Positions 1 to 4,375 of a stretch of 6,517 nt of DNA are shown piece after piece. The position numbers were made by a program, and so were the translations under genes. The stretch is from Candidatus Hecatellales archaeon ex4484_218 (GTDB lineage: Archaea > Thermoproteota > Bathyarchaeia > Hecatellales > Hecatellaceae), in assembly GCA_002254975.1 (NCBI GenBank), contig NJEB01000073.1, positions 1-6,517 of the forward strand. The letters are read 5' to 3'. Numbering within the stretch: position 1 is the stretch's first letter; every line of letters begins with the position of its first letter. Under the pieces are notes generated by a model. It was given only the letters and a program-made list of their open reading frames with translations, searched no databases and had not been told where the DNA came from.

Positions 1-725
1 ATGATATCTGGGTTTTTTTGGATAATTGTTTCCGGGCTAACCATTACTGAACCACTAACATCTGAAAAAACATTAACTCCCCCAGCTTTTTCAATCACAT
101 TATTGATAAATGTACCACTTCCAGAAACCCATATAGGTTCAAGCCAACACATATGGGCAACTTTTACTTTTTCCTGAACATTTTCCACCTTTTTTTCTAC
201 ATTGTTTATCATGGTTTGCATCCGTTCTACCAGTGAAACAGCATTATCATATACTCCAGTAACTTTACCCACCATCAATATATCATCATAAACATCATCA
301 ATGGTTGCTGGGTCTAAAACTAAGACCGGAATCCCCATATCTTCAAGAGTTTGAAGATTCTCCCAATCCATTAAAGTATACGCTAAAACAAGGTCAGGTT
401 CTAAACTGATGATAAGCTCAATGTTTGTTGGCATAACACCAACCACAGTAATATTACCCTCCTCAACCAAATCTTTAACTTCAGGAGGATAATCACACCA
501 TGGAGTTACACCAACAACTCTATCACCCAAACCTAAAGCAAAAAGAATCTCCGTATTTGATGGAGCCAAAGAAACAATTCTTTGAGGTTCACTTTCAATA
601 GTTACAGTTCTACCAGCATCATCAACCACCGTAACAGGGAAATCTTGAGCATTAACAACCCCAACATATCCACCTAAAAGAATTCCAACCATTAAAAGTG
701 TTAATAGACAAACTCTTTTTTCCAT
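1..725 (-). CDS. ABC transporter substrate-binding protein, BtuF/FhuD type (partial, C-terminus outside the window)
   Basis: Conceptual translation from the ATG at 725 stays open for 241 codons to the left edge, so only the N-terminal part is visible. Residues 1-26 look like a signal peptide: basic start MEKR, a long hydrophobic core, and a possible cut after VNA. No lipobox cysteine is placed for lipidation, so anchoring, if any, would have to be in the unseen C-terminus. From about residue 30 the protein follows the periplasmic-binding fold of cobalamin and iron-chelate transporters: VVDDAGRTV, then PQRIVSLAPSNTEILFALG, the ELIISLEPDLVLA segment, and after a helical linker the WVSGSGTFINNVIEKAGG segment. 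The role would be extracellular capture of a corrinoid, haem or siderophore-like metal chelate for an importer. The ligand cannot be read from sequence, and the permease and ATPase genes are not in view. A GGTGA ribosome-binding site lies 4 nt upstream. It is transcribed divergently from the PP-loop gene at 797, sharing a palindromic promoter region. Confidence 0.9.
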   Translation of the reverse strand, partial: MEKRVCLLTLLMVGILLGGYVGVVNAQDFPVTVVDDAGRTVTIESEPQRIVSLAPSNTEILFALGLGDRVVGVTPWCDYPPEVKDLVEEGNITVVGVMPTNIELIISLEPDLVLAYTLMDWENLQTLEDMGIPVLVLDPATIDDVYDDILMVGKVTGVYDNAVSLVERMQTMINNVEKKVENVQEKVKVAHMCWLEPIWVSGSGTFINNVIEKAGGVNVFSDVSGSVMVSPETIIQKNPDI

Positions 726-729
726 AGTT

Positions 730-734
730 TCACC
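730..734 (-). promoter_or_regulatory. Ribosome-binding site of the substrate-binding protein gene
   Basis: On the minus strand this reads GGTGA, complementary to the archaeal 16S rRNA tail, and sits 4 nt before the ATG at 725. It supports that ATG as the start. Confidence 0.6.
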
Positions 735-736
735 CA

Positions 737-765
737 ATATATGGTCGGATAAACCGTCCATATAT
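737..765. promoter_or_regulatory. Imperfect palindrome in the divergent promoter region, likely operator
   Basis: The left arm ATATATGGTCGG (737-748) and the right arm CCGTCCATATAT (754-765) are reverse complements except for one T-T mismatch (745/757), separated by ATAAA. The repeat lies between two divergent genes and overlaps the TATA-like sequence of the minus-strand gene. Eleven of twelve matching arm positions, with a G/C-rich inner part in AT-rich DNA, is more than I expect by chance. The position suits a dimeric repressor that blocks transcription of a metal-chelate or cobalamin uptake gene, for example a DtxR/MntR- or Fur-type regulator. The regulator's identity is inference, and I do not recognise the site as a named box. 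Confidence 0.55.
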
Positions 766-772
766 ATTTATT
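759..772. promoter_or_regulatory. TATA-like element, possibly shared by the two divergent genes
   Basis: The stretch reads TATATATTTA on the plus strand (761-770) and TAAATATATA on the minus strand. For the minus-strand gene it lies about 36-45 nt before the ATG, which would put the transcription start near 738-742. For the plus-strand gene it lies about 30 nt before the TTG at 797, giving a start near 790 and an almost leaderless mRNA. Either or both uses are plausible. No start site has been mapped. Confidence 0.4.
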
Positions 773-796
773 CTTAAAAATTTAAAGGTAACCTGT

Positions 797-1762
797 TTGG
801 GATTTAATTTTAAGGGTGCTGGTTTAGGTTTGGTGGAGGATTTTCTGGTTAAAGTTGTTGAGGTTTTGGATAGAGTTGTTAAGGATTATTCTTCTGTTGA
901 ATCCATTTTACTTTCTGGTGGGGTTGATACATCTGTTTTGGCTTGTATGTTTAGGCGTTATTTTAATTTTCATGCTTTGGTTGTAGGTTTTGGTAAAGAT
1001 TTTCCAGACCTTAAATATGCTAAACTTGTTGCAAAAAAGTTGGGTTTACCTTTTCATGTTAAAATTTTTAATGTTAAGGAGGCGTTAAAGGCAGCTGAGC
1101 AGGTTGTTAAAATTTTAAAAACTTTTGACCCTGTTGAGGTTAGAAATGATATTCCAATCTATGTTGGGATGAAACATTTAAAAAAACTTGGTTTTAATTC
1201 GGTGGTTACAGGTGATGGTGGTGATGAACTTTTTGCAGGATATACTTTTCTTTTTAAGTTTAAACCTTCAAAAATTGATAATTGGATAAAAAATATCGTT
1301 AAACATTGGTTTTTTGCATCCAAAATTTTTGGGGAAAGTTTAGGTTTAAAAGTTTACCAACCATTTATGGATAAAAGAATGGTAAAACTTGCATTAAAAA
1401 TTCCGGCAAAATATAAAGTGGTGGAAAAAGATGGGATAATTTATGGGAAATGGATTTTACGTGAAGCTTTTAAAAATTTTTTGCCATCTGAGGTTGTTTG
1501 GAGACCTAAAAACCCTATAGAAATGGGAAGTGGAAGTATTAGGTTAGCTGATGTTTTTCATGTAAACCAAAAAGAGTTTTCTGATTTGTCAAAAATTGTA
1601 AGATTAAAAAGTATGGAGCAAGCTTACTATCTAAAACTTTATCTTAAAAATGTAGGTGAAATTCCAAAACCAAAAATAGGAGAAAAACAATGTCCAAATT
1701 GTGGTGCAGGAATAAGGAAAAATTCAAATTTTTGTAGAATTTGCGGAACCTATTTAGTTTAA
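797..1762 (+). CDS. Asparagine-synthase-like PP-loop ATPase with C-terminal zinc ribbon
   Basis: This 321-residue protein matches the C-terminal synthetase half of asparagine synthase B. The ATP-pyrophosphate loop SGGVDTS is at residues 40-46, the family signature GDGGDELFAGY at 139-149, the YQPFMDKRMVKLALKIP segment at 187-203, and WRPKNPIEMGSG around 235-246. The N-terminal glutaminase domain with its catalytic Cys2 is absent, so ammonia or another nucleophile must come from elsewhere. A short zinc ribbon ends the protein, with C299-x2-C302 and C313-x2-C316. Such ATPases adenylate a carboxylate or carbonyl before amidation. Asparagine formation is one possibility, but the ribbon suggests a protein or nucleic acid partner, so the substrate is open. 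The TTG at 797 is the first start in the frame and has AAGGT 7 nt upstream. TTG 830 and GTG 833 are weaker alternatives that would still keep the whole ATPase domain. It is divergent from the transporter gene and convergent with the hydrolase at 1807. Confidence 0.82.
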   Translation: MGFNFKGAGLGLVEDFLVKVVEVLDRVVKDYSSVESILLSGGVDTSVLACMFRRYFNFHALVVGFGKDFPDLKYAKLVAKKLGLPFHVKIFNVKEALKAAEQVVKILKTFDPVEVRNDIPIYVGMKHLKKLGFNSVVTGDGGDELFAGYTFLFKFKPSKIDNWIKNIVKHWFFASKIFGESLGLKVYQPFMDKRMVKLALKIPAKYKVVEKDGIIYGKWILREAFKNFLPSEVVWRPKNPIEMGSGSIRLADVFHVNQKEFSDLSKIVRLKSMEQAYYLKLYLKNVGEIPKPKIGEKQCPNCGAGIRKNSNFCRICGTYLV

Positions 1763-1806
1763 AAACATTTTGGATAACTAAGATTTTTTTGAAAAATTGG
1801 TTAGCC
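1763..1806. terminator. Oligo-T termination region between convergent genes
   Basis: The 44-nt gap between two convergent stops holds a run of seven T on the plus strand (1784-1790). On the minus strand it holds a run of five T (complement of 1792-1796). Archaeal RNA polymerase terminates at such oligo-T tracts without needing a hairpin, so both genes could end here. No strong stem-loop is visible. Confidence 0.45.
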
Positions 1807-2724
1807 CTATGTTTGTTTTTCAAATTTTTCTATGTATTGAATTAATCCTTTAACATTGTTTATTATGAAGAATCTTTCTCTTTCAAAACTTGAGGTTTCT
1901 AGTTTTTTGAGTAAATTTAAATCTTTGTCTTCCTCAAGAATCTTTTTAAATATTTCTTCTTCGGTTTTTTGTTTGTGTTTCTTAACAATTCTCAGCCAAA
2001 GATTCAGCTTTTCCTTGTAGAGAAGAAGGTTTTGAATTTTTTTAGTAAAACCAAAATGTGAATAACATAGAATTTTCGGGTTTAAGGCTACCAATCTATC
2101 AATGGACCTTAAGTTTTCATTTAAATTAAAACCTGGAGGTGGTGTTGAAGGTCTGAGAAGACCCAGTTCTTCAAGATAAACACCTCCAACCTCCCCAACA
2201 AATAAAATACCATTCTTTTCTTCATAGAAGCTTAAATGGTGGGGTGCATGGCCTGGTGTATCAAAAACCTTAATCTTAATTCCACCACCAAGATAAAGGT
2301 TTAATTCATCAGTCCCAACCAAAATTTTTTCTGGTTGTGTTGGTTCCACTTCTCCGTATTCTTCAGCAAGCCTACCCAAAACTAGTTTGGTGCTTTCCCA
2401 AAGTTTTTTTGGATTCGACATGTGAAACGCTCCTTTACTATGAACAACAAGCTTTGCGTTTGGTAGTTTTTTCAGTAAACTGCCAGCTCCACCAGCATGG
2501 TCAATATGAATATGGGTAAGCATAACGTAGGAAACATTTTCCCGGGGAATTTTAAGTCTATCTAAGGCGTTTAGAAGGTTTTGGATAGAACATGTTGGAC
2601 CAGTATCTATGACTGCTGTTTTTTCACCCATAACAATGTAGGAGGCAATAAACTTTTCAAATCCTTGAATTGGAGGTTCTAGGTTAACCATATAGACATT
2701 ATCAAGAACTTTTCTTATTTCCAC
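1807..2724 (-). CDS. Metallo-beta-lactamase-fold hydrolase
   Basis: This 305-residue protein is a cytoplasmic metallo-beta-lactamase-fold hydrolase. The metal motif THIHIDHAG gives H71, H73, D75 and H76. Further ligands are H159 in TPGHAPHH and H223 in YSHFG. The position that normally holds the bridging aspartate (FxGD) appears to be glutamate, E178 in FVGEVGG, a conservative but noticeable change. A segment RPSTPPPGF (191-199) follows, then a charged helical tail from about 235 to the end. The fold covers glyoxalase II-like thioesterases, RNases and other hydrolases. Nothing seen here sets the substrate, and the absence of beta-CASP motifs argues against an RNase. The start is GTG 2724. A TTAAAAA box about 26 nt upstream (2747-2753) would give a nearly leaderless mRNA, and a small hairpin-capable GGTAA/TTACC repeat lies directly before the GTG. 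It stands alone, convergent with the PP-loop gene and downstream of tRNA-Ile. Confidence 0.88.
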   Translation of the reverse strand: MEIRKVLDNVYMVNLEPPIQGFEKFIASYIVMGEKTAVIDTGPTCSIQNLLNALDRLKIPRENVSYVMLTHIHIDHAGGAGSLLKKLPNAKLVVHSKGAFHMSNPKKLWESTKLVLGRLAEEYGEVEPTQPEKILVGTDELNLYLGGGIKIKVFDTPGHAPHHLSFYEEKNGILFVGEVGGVYLEELGLLRPSTPPPGFNLNENLRSIDRLVALNPKILCYSHFGFTKKIQNLLLYKEKLNLWLRIVKKHKQKTEEEIFKKILEEDKDLNLLKKLETSSFERERFFIINNVKGLIQYIEKFEKQT

Positions 2725-2806
2725 GGTAAAATATTACCTTAAATGAATTTTTAACCTTTACCATAAGCCTTTAACATGATTTATGAGGGATGAATCAAAG
2801 ATTAAA

Positions 2807-2901
2807 TGGTGGGCCGGGAGAGATTTGAACTCTCGACCTTTCGGTTTCTACTACATGCATATTATCAGCCGAACGCTCCAACCAAGCTGAGCTACCGGCC
2901 C
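2807..2901 (-). tRNA. tRNA-Ile (anticodon GAT), with intron and encoded CCA
   Basis: Read on the minus strand, all arms fold. The acceptor is GGGCCGG/CCGGCCC. The D arm is GCTC/GAGC with loop AGCTTGGTTG. The anticodon stem is TTCGG/CCGAA with loop CTGATAA once a 17-nt intron is removed. The variable region is AGGTC, and the T arm is GAGAG/CTCTC with loop TTCAAAT. The anticodon GAT is at 2864-2866. The discriminator is A and the next three bases are CCA, so the 3' CCA is encoded (span without CCA: 2810-2901). The mature length is 78 nt. GAT reads the Ile codons ATC and ATT. Confidence 0.96.
2846..2862 (-). other. 17-nt tRNA-Ile intron at position 37/38
   Basis: The intron lies between A37 and A38, the commonest archaeal site. 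A compact bulge-helix-bulge can be drawn: 5' bulge TA^A, 3' bulge AA^A, a central helix CTGA/GTAG with two Watson-Crick pairs, one G-U and an A-G mismatch, and an inner three-pair stem closing the tetraloop GCAT. Because the central helix is imperfect, splicing may need a broad-specificity (heteromeric) splicing endonuclease. The boundary could shift by one A within the A run, but the mature tRNA would be the same. Confidence 0.85.
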
Positions 2902-2916
2902 TTTTTTACTTCTACA

Positions 2917-2927
2917 TTTTTTTATAT
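2917..2927 (-). promoter_or_regulatory. TATA box of tRNA-Ile
   Basis: On the minus strand this reads ATATAAAAAAA. Its centre is about 22 nt before the tRNA 5' end at 2901, which fits archaeal TATA placement with transcription starting a few bases before the mature 5' end. Confidence 0.65.
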
Positions 2928-2984
2928 GGTGGTTTCTTATTTGTTTTTTGGGAATTACCCTTAAAGGCCTTTTAAGAAATGGTT

Positions 2985-3074
2985 TTAGATTTTCTTCCAG
3001 AGGACTGCTAATACACCAAAACCAACAGCAGATACAAGAGAAAGAATAAACCAAAACTCCAAACCTTTAAACAA
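2985..3074 (-). CDS. Possible small single-span membrane protein (29 residues)
   Basis: From TTG 3074 the frame encodes a 29-residue peptide. It has a short amphipathic start (FKGLEFW), about 17 hydrophobic residues (ILSLVSAVGFGVLAVLW) and a basic end KKI before TAA. That is the shape of a tiny membrane protein with its positive tail on the cytoplasmic side. Codon choice (GGT, GTT, TTT) resembles the neighbouring genes. A T/A-rich box around 3098-3109 could be its promoter, and G-rich sequence runs right up to the TTG. A second possible start is TTG 3062, preceded by AAAGGT, giving 25 residues. It matches no family I know. An overlapping 67-codon frame on the same strand runs through the tRNA-Ile gene and is not credible. 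Confidence is low because so short a frame can arise by chance in T-rich DNA. Confidence 0.3.
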   Translation of the reverse strand: MFKGLEFWFILSLVSAVGFGVLAVLWKKI

Positions 3075-3298
3075 CCCCCCAAAACCTGTTTAAACGGAAG
3101 CTTAAAATAAAGTATGAAGATTGAAATCTAAAAATGTTAAACAGAAAGAAAGGTTTAAACTGTTAGTGTCCTAGGACTTGGAATCCTTGAGTTGAATGAC
3201 CTATTATTTTTTCTTTCCCTTAAACTCAGTATTTTATGGGTAGTTATGCCATATAAGATTAATTTTTCATTAAAAAAGGCTGAAAATAGGCTTAAGTT

Positions 3299-3415
3299 TT
3301 AATCTTCATACTTTGAAGGCTTATATTCTATCATCCCAAATCCTGCGGTTCGACCACCATCCACATACCTTAACAGTTGAATCTTAAAAAGAGAATTGAA
3401 AGTAAGTAAAAGCAA
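3299..3415 (-). pseudogene. Coding-like fragment, possible gene remnant or very small gene
   Basis: On the minus strand a frame ending in TAA at 3299-3301 encodes up to 38 residues from TTG 3415. Its last 22 residues (YVDGGRTAGFGMIEY then KPSKYED) look protein-like: glycine-rich, balanced in charge and hydrophobicity. The GGRTAGFG segment recalls the C-terminal strand of translational GTPases (EF-Tu ends with a GGRTVGAG-type segment), but this is only a resemblance and I do not assign it. Upstream the frame soon meets a stop next to an 8-bp tandem repeat. Removing one repeat unit extends the frame by only a few residues. It may be the tail of a decayed gene, or coincidence. Confidence 0.25.
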
Positions 3416-3422
3416 CAGCCAC

Positions 3423-3442
3423 AGAATCTCAGAATCTCAGAA
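3423..3442. repeat. 8-bp tandem repeat (AGAATCTC, 2.5 copies)
   Basis: AGAATCTC is repeated twice in tandem, followed by AGAA. The unit is not a multiple of three, so gain or loss of a copy would shift any reading frame crossing it. This fits non-coding or decaying sequence and replication slippage. Confidence 0.6.
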
Positions 3443-3728
3443 AGAGAATTAGAAGTTTCTTTTGTTTAAACTAGATTTTTTGTCAAGATACTTGATTTGT
3501 TTTGACTGTTAATCAAACCAACAATTTTTTTCAACATCCTTTTTTGTTGCCTTATTCTAAGTTAAAATTTATAATCTTTAATGGGTTACTAACTGGTTTG
3601 TATATTTTGTTATTCTTTCCTCTAGGATAGGTTTAAAGTTTTAGGGATGGTTGAGAAAGTTTAAGGTTATTTTACCGTTTCAGTCTAAGAATAGTTTTTT
3701 GATATAGTCTTCTAATCGGCCACCATAA

Positions 3729-3738
3729 CTATAAATGG
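3729..3738 (+). promoter_or_regulatory. Candidate TATA box for the taw3 operon
   Basis: CTATAAATGG is a good archaeal TATA-like match. The DNA closer to the taw3 start is the GC-rich tRNA-Phe gene, which offers no TATA box at the usual distance. A transcript from here would start near 3760 and run antisense through tRNA-Phe before reaching the ATG at 3899. GTATTAAACTTA (3797-3808) is a second, weaker candidate. Neither is proven. Confidence 0.25.
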
Positions 3739-3816
3739 TTAACATTCCAAAAATTAGGAAGGTGAAACAAAACCTTTAGAGCGTAAGGATATAGGGTATT
3801 AAACTTATGGGATTGA

Positions 3817-3890
3817 TGCCCGGGGCAGGACTTGAACCTGCGACAACCCGGTCTTCAGCCGGGCGCTCTCCCACGCTGAGCTACCCGGGC
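3817..3890 (-). tRNA. tRNA-Phe (anticodon GAA)
   Basis: On the minus strand the cloverleaf is perfect. The acceptor is GCCCGGG/CCCGGGC. The D arm is GCTC/GAGC with loop AGCGTGGGA. The anticodon stem is CCCGG/CCGGG with loop CTGAAGA (GAA, followed by G37). The variable region is TTGTC, and the T arm is GCAGG/CCTGC with loop TTCAAGT. The discriminator is A. No intron is present and CCA is not encoded (TCA follows). G37 is the base converted to wyosine derivatives in archaeal tRNA-Phe. The gene for a Taw3-type enzyme of that pathway begins 8 nt beyond the tRNA 5' end on the opposite strand, so the tRNA promoter must lie inside that coding region. I see only TATAC/CATTAT at 3895-3906, which is closer than usual to the tRNA start. 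Confidence 0.97.
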
Positions 3891-3898
3891 TCTTCATA

Positions 3899-4369
3899 AT
3901 GTATACTACCAGTTGTTGTAGTGGCAGAATTTCTATGCTTGAGGTTAAAAATCCATGGACCAAATTGAATGCTAGAGTTATCGGTAAATGGCATAAAAAA
4001 ATTAAAAAAGATAAAGTACTGGAAAAAATCAGCCTTTATGAGGGAAAAAAGGAGCCTAATCTTTGGATAGTTGTTCAACCACCAATCGTTCATGTTTCAT
4101 GTAAAAACTTAGAAACAGCTTCAAAACTTGTTGTTTATGCAAGAAATTCTGGATTTAAAGAATCTGGAATTTTCTTTGCAAACAGTAAACGTGTAATGGT
4201 TGAAATTAGGTCTAGTGAAAAAACAAGCATACCTTTAGTTTTAAATGGTAAAAAAATGTTAAACGAACAGAATTTTAACGAGTTAATTGAATACCTAAAT
4301 AATTTATTAGAAAATCTTAAACTTAAAATAGAAAGATTGGAGAAAAATTTTTCAAACCTACAAAATTAA
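3899..4369 (+). CDS. taw3: Taw3/TYW3-type wybutosine methyltransferase, N-terminally short
   Basis: This 156-residue protein carries the TYW3/Taw3 landmarks in order: YTTSCCSGRI (2-11; the family usually reads TTSSCSGRI), WIVVQPPIVHVSC (56-68), SGFKESGI (84-91), VEIRSSEK (101-108), IPLV (111-114) and a C-terminal helix with NNLLENL (134-140). Known members use S-adenosylmethionine to methylate the N4 position of the tricyclic wyosine base at position 37 of tRNA-Phe in the cytoplasm. Family members are typically near 200 residues and have about 35 residues before the YTTS motif. Here the motif begins at residue 2. Upstream the frame stays open only to a TGA at 3833 and has no ATG, GTG or TTG between, and that stretch is the tRNA-Phe gene, so no longer start exists. 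Function may be kept, altered or lost. The next gene starts 6 nt after its stop, so it probably heads an operon. Confidence 0.85.
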   Translation: MYTTSCCSGRISMLEVKNPWTKLNARVIGKWHKKIKKDKVLEKISLYEGKKEPNLWIVVQPPIVHVSCKNLETASKLVVYARNSGFKESGIFFANSKRVMVEIRSSEKTSIPLVLNGKKMLNEQNFNELIEYLNNLLENLKLKIERLEKNFSNLQN

Positions 4370-4375
4370 TCAGTT

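Larger units (their letters stand above)
3088..3471. repeat. Three copies of the palindrome GTTTAAAC
   Basis: The exact 8-bp palindrome GTTTAAAC occurs at 3088-3095, 3153-3160 and 3464-3471. By a rough base-composition estimate, well under one copy is expected in this 900-base spacer. A fourth copy near 4876 falls inside a coding region. The first two are set in CCTGTTTAAAC and GGTTTAAACTG, so some flanking similarity exists. They could be protein-binding sites or chance in AT-rich DNA. Confidence 0.3.
3075..3816. other. Gene-poor spacer between the tRNA-Ile side and tRNA-Phe
   Basis: I find no complete gene of ordinary length on either strand. All frames are broken by frequent stops. No tRNA, rRNA, CRISPR repeat or convincing C/D-box guide RNA is visible. 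What it does hold: a coding-like fragment at 3299-3415 (minus), an 8-bp tandem repeat at 3423-3442, three GTTTAAAC palindromes, and a TATA-like CTATAAAT at 3729-3736. For a compact archaeal genome this is a long spacer. Gene decay or an unrecognised non-coding RNA are both possible. Confidence 0.5.

Noticed and set aside
726..796. Cobalamin riboswitch upstream of the BtuF-like gene
   Set aside because: The whole gap is 71 nt, far too short, and no B12-box-like sequence is visible.
2337..2519. 60-codon plus-strand frame inside the MBL-fold gene
   Set aside because: It is antisense to the catalytic histidine motif region of a well-supported gene.
2851..3054. 67-codon minus-strand frame running from the spacer into tRNA-Ile
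   Set aside because: It crosses most of the tRNA gene and its promoter, its peptide has no family features, and a different frame in the same DNA gives a better membrane-like peptide.
3173..3187. AGGACTTGGAATCCT inverted repeat as an operator or terminator
   Set aside because: The arms are only 4-5 bp with no promoter or gene end nearby.
3325..3362. tRNA-like GGTTCGA word suggesting a tRNA fragment or attachment site
   Set aside because: The flanks do not form a T arm and do not match the 3' end of either tRNA gene in the window, so no att repeat is supported.
3672..3770. Short minus-strand frame ending YGGRLEDYIKKLFLD
   Set aside because: Only about 20-30 codons with no ribosome-binding site or similarity; consistent with chance.
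3735..3779. 15-codon plus-strand frame (MVNIPKIRKVKQNL) as the missing N-terminus of Taw3
   Set aside because: Too short, followed by a stop and then the tRNA gene, and it lacks the acidic/IN motif expected before YTTS in Taw3 proteins.
3072..3816. C/D-box guide RNA or other known structured RNA
   Set aside because: There is no properly spaced RTGATGA with CTGA on either strand; isolated CTGA and ATGAAGA-like words are expected by chance.
3881..4093. 70-codon minus-strand frame opposite taw3
   Set aside because: It lies antisense to the conserved Taw3 motifs and extends into the tRNA-Phe gene; a shadow frame.
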